Counted from the first letter of the stretch, positions 11,001-23,364 are shown. The stretch is DNA of 64,000 nucleotides from Trichoplusia ni (GCF_003590095.1 NC_039489.1:4650001-4714000), one strand, 5' to 3'. Translations and numbers: made by a program. The notes: generated by a model from the letters alone, not told the origin.

Positions 11001-12155
11001 CCAATGTTATATTTATTTGGTTTTAGATAGGCATAAAATCTATAGTTGAATATTTAGGTCTTTTTGTAGGAAGTTTTTGATTATAATCGTTCGGTAAAGT
11101 GAAATGTTTCGGTTTGTTCTGCACTTATGATGACTGATATGACTTAAAAGAGCTAAGTACTTAGCCTACCCTGAGAAGAAACGTCGAAACAAACTCAACT
11201 TTTTTCAACCTATTGTTTTTAAATTAAGTAAACAAATAAAATTTCTTTCCTGTATCGAATGTATGTAAAAGATGATCATAAATTACAAACTTTTTCGTTG
11301 ATTAAAAAATATAGAAAAAGGAAATTATTGCGTAAGATACCAACATTTAAATTTAAATGAAGTGGTTTGATTTTTCGGCCAGTCGCTACAGCAATATATC
11401 CTACGCAATAATCCTTCTAATTAATATTGGCTACAGAGTTCAAAATGTTAAAATAATGTAATCACTATTATCTTTCATTAATTATCCATCGATGTCATAC
11501 TAGAGTCCTTTTGAAAACTGAAACCCAGTAACAATAGAAAATAGCTAACTGTGAACGCATTGTGTGAACCTGACAGTTCTTGTCAGAAAGAAAATCTCCC
11601 TAGCTGTGAGATACTATCTGCTCCCCGCTGTGATACTCGCTATTTATTAAATACACTGATAATTTAACTATTTAAGCGATCGAAGGTGAATATTGAAATT
11701 GATCGAAATCCGAAAATTAAATATTTGGATACGCCTTGACGTTATAAGCGACTAAAAGTTTTATTAAACTTAATTTAGTACCTGTGTTTTTTGTTAAGGC
11801 GAGAATCCTCATGGACAGCCACTCCCTCGGGGGAGGAAATGGGTAGTGTCAGACTTTTACTGACTAAACCTGAACCGCCGCGCGCCGTGCTACGTTTTCC
11901 GCGTTTTTGTGTCGGTGTATGGCAATGCGTTGCAATCCTTCATAGACCGACCGCAGAAAACTTAGTTTAGTACCTAGTAAAATTTTAAATCATATCGAAC
12001 ATCATCAAATTTCTGTAGTCGTTTGGATGTGAAACGATCACAATTAAAATCATTTATCTGTTCCAGTATAGAAGGTTGATAAATTGTCGACATTGGCTAT
12101 TTTATTCTGCCTTTAATTTCGGCGTGCAAACATTAGTTACCTACATATTTTACTT
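11000..12155. other. No gene recognised; GC-rich patch at 11788-11960
   Basis: Mostly AT-rich unstructured DNA. The segment 11788-11960 stands out with 'ctccctcgggggagg' and 'gaaccgccgcgcgccgtgct', and 'gggtagtgtcagac' looks like a dispersed lepidopteran repeat. It has no second copy in this window, so I leave it unnamed. Confidence 0.4.
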
Positions 12156-12159
12156 ATAT

Positions 12160-12520
12160 CAACTCATTGGCCTAGCCTTTTCCCAACTATGTTGGGGTCG
12201 GCTACCAGTCTACCCGGTTTCAGCTAAGTACCAGTGTTTACAAGGAGCGACTGCCTATCTGACCTCCTTAACCCAGTTACCTGGGCAACACGATACCCCT
12301 TGGTTAGACTGGCTATCAGACTTTTTCAAGCTTCTGACTACCTGTAACGACTGTCAAAGATGTAGGAATAACAGCCGGGACCCATAATTTAACGTGCCTT
12401 CCGAAACACGGAGGAATTCGTTGTGATAAAGATGGTCACCCATCTACGGACCAACCGCGTCAAGCATAGCTTAACCTGTGATAGAATAACTTATGCGGTT
12501 ATAGCTTAGCCACGAGCTCC
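12160..12520 (-). mobile_element. 5S-rRNA-headed SINE, copy 1
   Basis: Matches the copy at 18297-18620 in reverse complement. The head on the minus strand has 'aggttaagctatgcttgacg' and 'tagatgggtgaccatctt', which align with the internal promoter region of 5S rRNA (GTTAAGC ... GGATGGGTGACC). The body includes 'acaaggagcgactgcctatc' on the plus strand and the 3' tip 'tcccaactatgttgggg'. The 103-residue plus-strand frame over it is antisense noise. Confidence 0.8.
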
Positions 12521-12877
12521 CTCTCCCATCCATATTGTTAATATAATAATAAGATATAAGATAACAAGCATACACAAACACACGAACAAAACCACCGTCA
12601 TTATAACCTAAGTGTGATAGAAAAAGCGAAATAAACACAGCCTCATGTCCGCAATAAAACAAAACACGTCAAGATGATTAAAGCCTAGTTCACACGATCG
12701 TCTCGTATCAGAGTCCGGGTAAGCCGGGTATTCATCAGTGTAGCCCGGACTTATATTTATGATCGCGTGAAATGCCTTGTCATTTTCAGTGCGATGGGAC
12801 GGTAGGACAGTTGCGAACAAAAGTACTAGTTTATACAGCGTTTATTGTTTGAGGTCACGTGAAAAATAAAGTTAAGA

Positions 12878-13340
12878 ATGGAAGCTGGATTTTCGAGGTG
12901 TGTTGTTGTGTTGACAGGTTGTTGCTTGAAACATTGTAGTGTACGTGTATTTTCTCTTCAAATATCTTGTTTTCTTTTAGTTCTTCACCCGCTTAATAAA
13001 CCAGATGAGAGAATCTTGACAATCGCTTGCCAATTTCATACTCAGCGGTATGATTGGTTTTTATGTATTTTGATCAAGTTATATCTAACCACAGCCAATC
13101 AAAATTAGTATCATGTATAAATGATACTTAGACCAAAGCAATGACCATCACACTATCAAGTCGTTGTTCGAAGGTTCGACTCTCGACATCCACCAATTGT
13201 TTTTTCAAAATTATATTCGTGTTGTAAAATACCTGTTACTTTCTAACAACCGTGAACGAAAACATCTAAATAAAAACGCACACTTGAGAATTTTTCAAGG
13301 TTATGATAAGCCATGTCGGAGGCTTAGAAAGTCTTTAAAA
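12878..13340 (+). repeat. Probable tRNA-SINE remnant from about 13150
   Basis: 'gaaggttcgactctcgacat' at about 13169-13190 resembles a B box with the following 'ccaccaatt' seen in some tRNA-derived elements. Downstream sequence to about 13340 could be its body. The A box is not convincing. Sequence from 12878 to 13150 is unassigned. Confidence 0.3.
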
Positions 13341-13344
13341 CTCT

Positions 13345-14045
13345 GACACCAGATTGTTCTACATCAACCATACGAAAAGAAGAAGTATAATATTTCCAGC
13401 AAATGAAAGTGATCAGTCTTTCTAAAACTTTTATCTACAATCACAGTTCAAATAAATAGAAAGAGAGAAATAAGAAATTCCTTCCCGAATATATGTTAAC
13501 AAAACAACATCATTTTGTTCTACCATCAATACTTGTAACTTTCGCTACACCAGTAAATTATACACCCGAATAAATCTAACATGAAAAGAACATAATTAAC
13601 TTTCGAAATACCCTCGCTAGAGATATAAGAATAAGTTTTTCAGCTTCGTTCCAACAAAAAATATTGACGGGACTCATGATGTGAAAGTAAAAATGAAACG
13701 AATTGCTTAAACTTTTGTTCGCGAATATATTTCTCCTTGACGCGTCCATGACGGATTCTAACGAGATTTACGCTTTAAAAGGATAATAATTTTAGTGCGA
13801 GATCGTTGTATAATAGTGATGATGCTATTAAAAATAATAGCGTTAATGGCGTATTTAAGATTTTAAGTTGGAAGGAGATTTTGTTCTCTATCTGTTTTAA
13901 ATGTTGTAATCTTAATTTGTTGTAAGATTTTTATGAAATACATTTAATTTTAATAACTTTTTTAAAAAGGAACTTTCGTGCTGCGGATTCGTAATTATAA
14001 TTATTATCGTCGAACAGTTTATCGAACAGACTCGTTCGCCGCTTC
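13345..14045. other. No gene or element recognised
   Basis: AT-rich sequence on both strands without a long open frame, terminal repeat or known family motif. Confidence 0.6.
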
Positions 14046-14049
14046 AGGT

Positions 14050-14122
14050 TATGATTAAGGACGCCCAGTTCTGTCTGAATTTAGTCGGGCCATTCCAATA
14101 AATACGCGTATATAAACTGTTT
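14050..14122 (+). repeat. Dispersed repeat family R copy
   Basis: 'atgattaaggacgcccagtt', then 'gaatttagtcgggcc' and 'aataaatacgcgtatataaa' follow the order of family R (best copy 55561-55646), with several substitutions. Confidence 0.6.
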
Positions 14123-14698
14123 TTAAATAAGCAATAATTTTAAAGTACGTCAACTTTATGAACTGAAAACTCATTTCAAAATTTACTTTTGAAGTTTTAT
14201 AAGCAATATCCTACCCATCTGATCAAAACCAATTCAACCTATTTTATTTCCCTTATCCTTATCGCTTAACGCAACTGTTTATTGGGCCGTTAATGAAACA
14301 AAATTTAAAGCAAACGCCACTTTAAAAAATAAAGTAAATAGAAAACATTTTCCCATTCACCAAAAAAAACGAAATAAAAAATAACCCAGCAGAAACTTCA
14401 AACTTCAACTCACAAATTCTCATTAACGCTTTCCATCCCTCTCTAACATAGCTCGTCCTTATCTAACTAGTTACCTAATGAGTTCATTCAGAACTAAAAG
14501 CATGGTCAGCAAAACGGTGAAATCCGACCAAGCATGATATAAATATTTCATGTGGAACTAACTTAGACGCCGAAGATCGATTTTAAAATACGTGAAACGG
14601 ATTTCAACCATTAAAAATTTATAACTTCGTATCGACCTTTTTTGTATCGAGTCTTTATACGTATCATTTTATCTTGAAGTAAGAACGGTATCGTTGAG

Positions 14699-14744
14699 AA
14701 AGCGAGATGGTGTTCTACATTTTGTAAAGCGCCGTCCCGTTTTC
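14699..14744. repeat. Short hairpin repeat, family H
   Basis: 'aaagcgagatggtgttctac' then 'attttgtaaagcgccgtccc' has the partly self-complementary layout of family H. A GAGA-type block and a CTAC/GTA(G/A)-centred stem are followed by 'gcgccgtc'. Other copies lie at 18911, 21380, 61555 and 63175. Confidence 0.45.
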
Positions 14745-14749
14745 ACAAT

Positions 14750-17700
14750 ACCAATATTTTAGCTATAGCAGATCATAGTACAAGGTCTGAAGTGTTAAGT
14801 GCTTAATTGTTTCTGAAAGGAGTTTTAACGATGGAATTTTCGTCTTCAGGTATCGATGAAATTCTACATTTAAAACAATGTTTTTTTTAATTAATACAAT
14901 TACAATTTGACGTCTATTCTCATACCGTCAAAGGTGTTTAAAGCGTAGAATAGAGATATATATAGCTATTTAAAAAGCATTGAAAGAAATGTTTGAATTC
15001 ACTTGCAATTATTTTTGTTGTTTTGTTGCCAACAGAATTATTCAATTTGTGAAAATTTCAACCCGCTCTCTATCACGATTCCCCAAATGCAGTCTGTTAA
15101 TACACGGATGGATAGCAGAATTTTAGTAAAAAAGGTTCTGTTTTAACTCTCTGAGTAAATAGCGTACCAGAGAATAAAAACAGCCCTAAAATATTGTCGC
15201 CGATACAAATCAATCCGTTCCCAAGCTAACAGGACATCCACATAAAACAGAAGCCAATAAGGAAGTGACGTCACAACCCAGTAATTGATTCCGTTAAGCT
15301 GTCTCCTACCGTTCATTAGGGACACAAATTCTTCTGTAACGTAGTCCGAAGCGTTAAGTGTCCGCTAATGGCTGTAGGTTGGCTATGAATTATGCGGATA
15401 TGTGGATTTTGTATCCGAAAATGTTAAACAATTATATGATACTCTCATTGAACTTAATGCTAAAAAGTGTCGTCTGTGTATTTACATTTTCTTTTTAATT
15501 TTGTTTGCTCACATATGGTTATGAAACTGACTCACTAAATCTGTTTAAATATTATGATACACAAGAAACTGTAGAATTTGATACCCGAATAAATACAACA
15601 GAGTCACATTTTTTGTCAGACGGTCAAACCGAACATGAGTGTCGACCATGGTGTATAGCTGTTTAAAAAATAATTAAACTACTAAATCTTCTAAAAAGCC
15701 CTTTTCCTTCAAAAATGACACTGCTCTATTTTTTTAACTACCCAATAACATTAATAGTATCGATATAATTAAGAGAAAATATCCGGAATATCCGCACAAT
15801 TACAGACAAAATGTCATCCCAACTTCATTAGCTACAAGATTGGCCTAAAAAGTATCGTGTTACGACACACGCCATCGCACGCGGTGAAAGGTTTAGTGAA
15901 CATTAACGTTTATTGTTCTGCGATTAGTCCAAGTGATTCGTATATAGTTTATGGACTTAGAATACACGTTTTTGGATAAAATTGTTGGAAGTTTTCATCC
16001 TTGATTTGAGATAGTTTTAGTACCGATTTGATTTGAAACGTTAAAAGTTTAAAGTCCAGTGTTGACACATAATTTCGTACAAAATAGTCTAAAGAAAAAC
16101 GAACTTGCGAGAAATATTGGACATCCATCTAATTTATGACAAATCAAATTTGTTCTTTGGTTTTGCTTTCGAACCATAAAATGGCTGATTAAACTATGCA
16201 TTTTTTTTTTAATTCTAATGTTCTTTTATTGCTAAACGAAGTTGTTGATTGTTGATTTTTTGGCTTTAATTTAAACGCTGAACTTCCATGCGTTCTTCAG
16301 AAATAGGTATTGATGGACAAGTTCTTAGACGTATAAAAATAAGAGATTATAAGAGACCATGCATATAAGGCAGTAAACACTATAATCGTCAACAATTTTC
16401 TCTGTAGACATGTAAAATATGTATTATTATGAAACGACACGCCATATAGTTACTTAAGCCAGTTATCAAGGTAGCTTATGCCTTATTATTGACCATTAAT
16501 AATTAAATGAGCAGACAAAGCGAATGCGGAGCCAGCCTAACAACATATTCTAGCCTCCAACGATTACGAGGTCATTATGACGGAGTATCCAACATTCTAA
16601 TTAGAACATTATTTTGTAAGAAGATATTTATAACCATAAGGGGATACTTACGGTTAATATGACAAAGGTAGAAAGTGTTATTATTTATAACCTTCAATAT
16701 TTTACACCACTTCATAAAAAATAGTATTGTACCAAAGAAAAGTCACGTCGTTGGAATGTAATACCTATTTTTGAAAAAAAAACTCACAAGCGAATGTTGG
16801 GGGCCAAAAGGGAAAATAATAATTTAATCGTTTTACCCAAAAAAACATATAAATTGAAAAGTAAAAAAGAATAGATTCCCACATCAAATCATATCAGTTT
16901 TTTTTAAGTTATTGTCTCATTTCATATTTAGAGTACAGACTAGCCCTAGGCAAAACATCTATTTCAGTCAAAATATTCATCACGTGATATTAATTTTGTA
17001 AGAGTCGTCCATCAATATTTTAATGGTTGCCTAATCGGAATATATGTATTACTAAATACTGACTTTGATAGCTAGAAGGTTATATTTTCACAAAATATCA
17101 TCCTTCTATTTTTTGAAAATCGTAAATGTTAGCCTAATTGTACGGAATGCTAGGTAGTCAAATATACTAAACAGGTGATTGTATCAAAAGATTAAAAGCC
17201 AATCACAGGCCTCGACAAGGGATCGACAGCTGATTAATTTTTGTGTTAAACAATGGTTTAATAATAAATTAACGATTAAAGTGAAGCCATGTTTGATGCT
17301 TAGCTAAAAGGTGATAAATCTGAACAAATTGAAATTATAATGATGTTAGATCAAATAGATTTTCGAAGAAAAATATTGTTTTTATGACTCATAAACATTT
17401 GTAAATCGTCGTAATTTTCTTTCTTTTAAAAGATATTTGCGTTCCTAAGATTTATTATAAGTGCATCCAACGATAGTTTCAAAATCCATTAAATTAAATG
17501 AATCCTTACAAAAATTTCAAAAAGTCCCAATTTATCCTACACCAGAAAATTTATAAATGGATCATTAATACGCTGTTTTAAGATTTTTATCTATAAACTT
17601 GGACATTTTTACTGCTTAGCCATTGGACAAAACGATTTGTTCAATGGGAATTATCTCGTAAATTTTATTAGCTTTTAAAATTATGAGTTTGTTTTCATTA

Positions 17701-17800
17701 TCTTCGTTTCATATCTTAAGATCTTCATACACAGTTATGGTTTTATCTTCTTCGACATTACTAATAGTATTAAATTTGTTAACAATATATAAATACTAGC
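14750..17800. other. 3-kb AT-rich stretch, no gene recognised
   Basis: No terminal inverted repeats, SINE boxes or coding signatures were seen. A 60-residue minus-strand frame at 15143-15325 has no recognised similarity. A slightly GC-richer spot at 15840-15900 ('acacacgccatcgcacgcgg') has no partner in the window. Confidence 0.6.
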
Positions 17801-17805
17801 ATTTC

Positions 17806-17985
17806 GCCCGCGGCTTCGCCCGCGTCGAGGTCGGTTATATCGCATTTCCAAGAGAACTCTTCAAAAGTCCGAGATAAAAACTATCCTGTTCTTTCTCAAT
17901 ATCAACTCTATCTCTGTACCAAATTTCATTAAAACAGACAGACAGACAGACAGAATTACTTTCACAATTATAATATTAGTAGGGA
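17806..17985 (-). mobile_element. Non-autonomous Helitron, family 2, complete ends
   Basis: On the minus strand it begins A|TCCCTACTAATATTATAA. It contains a run of CTGT repeats (plus-strand 'cagacagacagacagaca' near 17937). It ends with a strong CG-rich hairpin ('gcccgcggcttcgcccgcg' on plus) and CTAG|T at 17809-17806. Same family as 57535-57753. Confidence 0.85.
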
Positions 17986-18104
17986 TTAGTGGACGTTGTT
18001 GTGGGATTATAATGTGGTAGTGCGTGATGAAAGGATTACGTAGCAATAACAAAACGCAGATTACTTTGCATGGGCTTTAACGTTTAGTCAGTTTTTCCTC
18101 CCCC

Positions 18105-18289
18105 GACACGGATAGCTAAGTAGTTGAGGTCACCAAGACAAATCTACAGTACGCGACGTGTCGTAGGTTCGATCTCCACGTGGGACAGCTTTTGTGTGAT
18201 CCCCGAATGCTTATCCCTTATCTGGGTGTTTTTGTGTACATATTATGACTTGAATAATTTCCCTCCGAACATAAAAAATAAGTTATGAT
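18105..18289 (+). mobile_element. tRNA-headed SINE, family B
   Basis: The head 'gatagctaagtagttgaggt' (A box region) and 'ggttcgatctccacgtggga' (B box) are followed by 'gatccccgaatgcttatccc' and 'tatctgggtgtttttgtgta'. The 3' part is degraded. The 5S-headed SINE follows immediately, so the two insertions abut. Confidence 0.7.
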
Positions 18290-18296
18290 TGCGACA

Positions 18297-18620
18297 GCTT
18301 GTGGCTAAGCTATAACCGCATAACTGAAACGCTCACAGGTTAAGCTGTGCTTGACGCGGTTGGTTCGCAGACGGGTGACCATCTTTGTCATAACGAGTTC
18401 CTCCGTGTTCCGGAAGGCACGTTAAATTGTGGGTCCCGGCTGTTATTCCTACATCTTTGACAGTCGTTACAGGTAATCAGAAGCTTGAAAAAGTCTAACC
18501 AAGGGGGTATCGTGTTGCCCAGGTAAATGGCTTGAGGAGGTCAGATAGGCGACTGCCTACTGCTCCTTGTAAATAACTGGTACTTAGCTGAAACCGGTTA
18601 GATTGGAAGGCCAATGATGA
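18297..18620 (+). mobile_element. 5S-rRNA-headed SINE, copy 2, with target-site duplication
   Basis: The 5' part holds 'aggttaagctgtgcttgacg', 'cggttggttcgcagacgggt' and 'gaccatcttt'. These follow the 5S rRNA internal promoter order (GTTAAGC, CGCGGTTAG, GGATGGGTGACC). The body includes 'cacgttaaattgtgggtccc' and the 3' end is a short GATGA-type tail. TGCGACA flanks both sides (18290-18296 and 18621-18627), consistent with a 7-bp target-site duplication. 5S-headed SINEs have, as I recall, been reported in noctuid moths. Confidence 0.85.
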
Positions 18621-18910
18621 TGCGACAACTATATACTCGTATGTCTATAACTATTTTTCAAAAATAAAATCTAAATACGAGTAATTAATAAATTTAAACC
18701 ATAACCGCAGCTTTATTACACGCAACTAAACGTGATAAAGTATCACAAACAAACTGGCAAGCAAAAGCTTGTTTACCAAAATCTTTAGTTACGTATTAGT
18801 GCATTCAAATATTTCAAGTAAACATCCGAAACAGCAAGCATCCATTCATTTTAATGTTGCGTACAAAATATACAGGGGTTCTACTAAGCTTAAAATAAGA
18901 GTCTTGCTGA

Positions 18911-18966
18911 TGTGAAAGAGAGAGGCCACTCTATTCCATGTAGAGCGCCGTCTTGCTCACTCATCA
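18911..18966. repeat. Short hairpin repeat, family H
   Basis: 'gtgaaagagagaggccactc' then 'ccatgtagagcgccgtcttg' and 'ctcac' matches the copy at 21380 in order and spacing. It also shares the central CTC/GAG complementarity. Confidence 0.55.
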
Positions 18967-19312
18967 GCAATGATACCACTTTAAGATATATTGGTAGGCC
19001 CCCGCGTTCTTTCCTATTTCATTTTTGTTTTCTTAAAAGTACCGCCGCAATTATTTCAAGGGAAATGTAAAAGAGTTACAGTCGTTGTATATTTTTATTT
19101 AGACAACTATAAAAAATAATAGTAACACTTTGTTTTCTTTCTTCAAGGATTCAGGGGAATGTTTTGCATTTAAAATTATGCTGTTTTGATAGTACCTTGG
19201 ATTGTTTTTCTGCTGTGGCTGTGTTTTTACTTGAAGTAAAACAAGTTGGGATTTTATTTTAAACTTTATTTTATAGTCTCAATCGTGAAAATTTTTCGTT
19301 ATTAAATGGAGC

Positions 19313-19384
19313 AATGGTTTACTCACGCGTATTTTTCGGGATTGCCCGACTAGCTTTGGACCCAACCGGAGTCTTTCATCATGA
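19313..19384 (-). repeat. Dispersed repeat family R copy
   Basis: 'ggtttactcacgcgtattt', 'cgggattgcccgactagct' and 'ggacccaaccggagtc' are the reverse complement of family R (55561-55646). Confidence 0.7.
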
Positions 19385-21375
19385 AATAACGCCGGTAGTT
19401 TTGTGGCACTGTAAGTATTACTTATTTATTAATTATCGCCATTTATTTAAACTTCTTTTTGTCTTTCCGTAGCTGGCAAAAAACTGGCAGGCATAGGCAT
19501 ACATACACTTTAACAGGATTCCTATTAGTTTGTATCATGTTTTTTGGTGAATCAATACCTACAAAAAGGACTATATGAAAAAACAATTTCTTCTTTAATT
19601 TAGAAATTGTTTCCAAGAAAATTTCGGAGTTATAACTTGGAACCAGTCCTTAATTTTCAATGTACGTTATTAACGTCACTGTGATGTGACCACAACTTAT
19701 GTGGTCACAGCAATATTAACACTGATGGAACTCATAATTTCATTGTATCCAGTGATGGCAATGTGATGCGTATGTTGGGTAGGCTACTTTCAAAACCAGT
19801 TATGTTTGCTGATTTCAAATAAACCTAGTTTAGTACAAAAATAATGAAAATGAGAGTGAATTCCATTCAAAAGAATTATCGTCACTGTCAATAAGGAAGG
19901 TAACAAGTTTTTCTCAAGAAAACTGCGGTTTTTCACTTAAAGAAAACTCAATGACGATCCTGTAATAAGATTTTGTATTGGCAGAATAAAAACAAATTGA
20001 AAATTTATTTCTTTGATGACTTGAACTTTGTTAGGAATGTTCCTTCTAATATTCTTTCGATGTAATTTTATTGAAATAATAATATCGAAAGCGAACCTGA
20101 TTTGTGTGAATTAAGTAATTTGTGTGTATCGTTCCAACATATCGTATGTTGGTACCCGATTTTAAGCCCCATAGGCCTCAGATGTGGCTAAACACGTCAT
20201 CCTTTTGAAATCTCAGGTGTGTTGGTTTCCTTATGATTTTTCCATTCTGAATACAATAAATGATAATTATATAGTAGGACATGATTCGAAAGCTAAAAAA
20301 ATGGAGATCAAATCTTCTTTTCTTCTATAGCGCAGAAAAAAAGAACATCGATTCTTGCTACTAAAAAAAGAATATGAAATATACTAATATTCATTTTCTA
20401 CCCATAATAATTGACACTCTGCATACAAAACTTTGCAACCCAACAACTCCCCAAAATATTTCCCAAAACGTCAATCAGGCAACACTTCGATATCTGCTGG
20501 CAACATTTGTCAACTTCGATATGCAATGCATTGCATCAGTATATCTTTATGTTGGCATAAGCACGCGCTGAATGTATCTCAGAAGTGCCAAATGCACTTC
20601 GTACATTTTGTACCTAGGTGAGTTGAACATATTTTTACGAGAGAATTTTATAGCACCTGTATTTTTGGGGTTGGAAAGATTTGTGCATGTCGATTCCGAT
20701 CACGTTTTGATTCTATTTTTAATGGCTATATAGTCAGTAAGATAATTTGGTTGCCTGATAAAATTCTGCATGTAAATAGCTTGAACATGGCGATTTTGCA
20801 ATTAAAAATCGCAGTTGAAAGAAGATTTTGTTGGCAAAAAAAGCGCTCAATATCTTAATATTTTTAATAAACTTAACACCTAATGAGATCTGTAACAATA
20901 TTTTTATTTTAAACTAATAATATTTCTTTCAGTTTTTTCTTTGTAGTTGCTGAACTGTTTTCTTTGAGAATTTTGCGTATTAAATCTAATTTGCTCTCAG
21001 CAAAACGTATTATGAAATTAAGAATATTTTAAAATTAATTTATTTAAAAAGCTCTCCATAGAGAAAAGTAACACCTTAGAACGTCAGAAACAATAAATAT
21101 TCTTAAATAAATCGTGCTCATTAATAATTAGCATGAAACCGTAATAGCTTTACGCAATTACAAATATCGTCAGTCAATTTATCAGCAAACTGTGAATACC
21201 AAACATGCCAATACAGTCATGACCTTCACCCCGCCATATTACCAAATCTGATGTAACTATGACAAATGAGTCAGTAGTAATCCGGGAATCGACGCGAGCA
21301 AGCAATTCGCGGTACGTTTATTGCGACACGGGATCATGCTGACAGCCTACCACGACCTCATAAAGTAATTTCAGA
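19385..21375. other. No gene recognised
   Basis: Contains a perfect 9-bp hairpin TGTGACCAC / GTGGTCACA (19685-19709, 7-nt loop). A possible SINE tail lies near 20150-20245 ('gtgtgttggtttcc'). A GC-richer spot spans 21280-21360. Open frames at 20374-20621 overlap each other and have no family signature. Confidence 0.5.
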
Positions 21376-21379
21376 GTTG

Positions 21380-21427
21380 TGAAAGAGAGAACCTGCTCTA
21401 CATTTTTGTAGAGCGCTGTCTTGCTCA
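21380..21427. repeat. Short hairpin repeat, family H
   Basis: 'gtgaaagagagaacctgctc', 'tacatttttgtagagcgctg' and 'tcttgctca'. CTCTACA and TGTAGAG pair perfectly around a TTT loop, the clearest stem in the family. Confidence 0.6.
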
Positions 21428-21623
21428 TACATTTAGAAAAATATTAGTTTATTACACAAGATCGTTTTGGTAGAAATATGAAGCGTGTGTTCTTTTTCAA
21501 GCGTTTGGAAATTTATGTTCCTTGTGTTTTACGTAAGGTATTTTTCATTTTAGTTTCTCGAGAATTTTCTTTTAGAATTTGATGAATTTTCTATTGAATG
21601 TTTTTGATACAAATTTGATTTTA

Positions 21624-21722
21624 AGGGTTCTTAAATAGAAAAAAACTCAGCTGTTTATCCATCGGTCTGTGACCAGGTAAAATTTCTTGAAGTATGAAAG
21701 GTAGGGTTAAAATTTGCACATG
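21624..21722 (-). repeat. Dispersed repeat family P copy
   Basis: 'agggttcttaaatag' then 'atccatcggtctgtgaccag' corresponds to the reverse complement of the 3' part of family P ('ctgtcaccagg', 'gggttccgta'). Confidence 0.45.
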
Positions 21723-21724
21723 TC

Positions 21725-23133
21725 GAGGCTAAGCTACGAATATTTATGCATTATATTTTTTGCAAGTTTGATTTTTCTTTAGATTAAGTATATACTCGGA
21801 TGCGACTAGTATTTTCAGTAGCCTCTAACGTTAATAACTTAACCTACTAAGTGGAGCACCTTTTCCCTAGTTTATCGGTAAAACTCTAAAAACTCTAGCC
21901 AGCACCGAAATTGACTAAAATCACTTGTAATCGACTTTCCCCAGGGTAATCGAATTTTCTGGAAAACCCGAAGCAATATACAAGAAAAAACGCGAAAAAG
22001 CGTTTGTAATTATGTGGCCACGGCATCTGGTGTCGCTCAACAGACGTGACTTCGATATCAAAATGTTAATTTCTATAAAAATATAATGTCAGAGGAAATA
22101 CAGAAGATTCATTGGGGTGATATTTTGAAGGAAAATTGTTAATATTTATATAACAGGGACCCTCGAGATCTATTGAGTTAAATAGGCTGGTTTGAGTGGT
22201 ATCAAAAATTACGTTTGTTGATTTATCACAAAAAATCTACAGGTTTAAACGTCGGAAGCTTTAGTCAAAACTTATATTTTGAAATTAGTCAGGCAATCCC
22301 GATAAATATGCTTGAGCAAATTAAAAAAGTTTACTTTTTTATTTATTTTTCTTCAGCCTATTAGGACGGAATCCTTAGAGTTGCGAATCAGACTCTCACT
22401 TGAACAGGTTTTATTCATGCACATACTGCTTCTAGATTTTTCAGATCAACTTTTATGATAAAATTCAGTTCCTGAAGTTAATTTTACAGGACTCTTACAA
22501 CTCTGTATACTCTACTCGAGTATAATACGCTATAATCTGTGCCATTATTGTCTCTATTACACTTTGTAAATGTAAATGTTAAGTTTTAAGGTAATTGTAC
22601 TCTTGGTGTGCTAAATAAATAAAATAAAATACTAGTACCTAATTTTTTCTATTTATTATTGTATTTTTTGTAACACATAAGTTGGAATAGCATAGCTTTA
22701 ACCTGACTTCATTAAATTTCAGTTAGGCTTTTGTAGTTATAACCGACATCCAGGAGAGCGAATACGCGAGTACTTGATGACCTTAAAATATTTTACACTT
22801 TATACGAACTATAAAAAAGGAGAACATCAACACAAATCAAACTGGGAATAAAACCTATCCCAGTCTCGTTTTAAGTGGATTTTCTGGAAGTCAACAGCTC
22901 TTTCACAAAAGGTGCGTAAAATTTTAATGAGTCACCCTTCGAATATGAAAAGTAGGTGGGATGTAAAATTATCCTGGCCATTATCAGTGCCGGAGCCCTA
23001 ATTGTGAATCGTTTTTGTTCTATATTTGTTCAAGAATCATTAATTTTTACACGTGGAATTCGTTGTGGGACTGACGAAGTAATTTCTGGAGTCTGCTCTG
23101 GGAATGTAGGAATAGTTTTGGTATTTTATTATG
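21725..23133. other. No gene recognised; family R fragment and a possible LINE tail
   Basis: A family R end lies at 22285-22322 ('ggcaatcccgataaatatgc'). At 22540-22635 'gtaattgtactcttggtgtg' followed by AATAAATAAA-type repeats looks like the 3' tail of a non-LTR retrotransposon, without coding sequence. The rest is unassigned. Confidence 0.45.
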
Positions 23134-23135
23134 TA

Positions 23136-23361
23136 CCGTAAAACGGGGTGAATAGAGTTTCAAGGGGTGAATAGAAAATGGTATTTTTTAGGGGGTTGCA
23201 TGAATATTTTCTGACACAAAAATGCTTAAACACAATTATTTAATGAAATGCTTGAGAATTTTCGTATAATCTTTATATTTTGTCTTGTTAAACCTCCAAA
23301 TTTTAGTAAAAACTGTGATTCTATCCAGCCCAAAACAGTCTCTATTCACCCCGTTTTACCG
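23136..23361. mobile_element. 226-bp TIR element with TA duplication
   Basis: The ends are 22-bp inverted repeats differing at one position. The left reads CCGTAAAACGGGGTGAATAG and the right, in reverse complement, CGGTAAAACGGGGTGAATAG, each followed by AG. TA flanks both sides (23134-23135 and 23362-23363). Size, TIRs and TA duplication fit a non-autonomous Tc1/mariner-type element. The interior is AT-rich and non-coding; 'ggggtgaatag' recurs just inside the left TIR. Confidence 0.85.
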
Positions 23362-23364
23362 TAA

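Noticed and set aside
12076..12387. 103-residue open frame on the plus strand
   Set aside because: It lies antisense over the 5S-headed SINE; similar frames would occur in any copy.
18297..18400. 5S rRNA gene
   Set aside because: Only the internal promoter region resembles 5S; the molecule is not complete and it continues into a SINE body.
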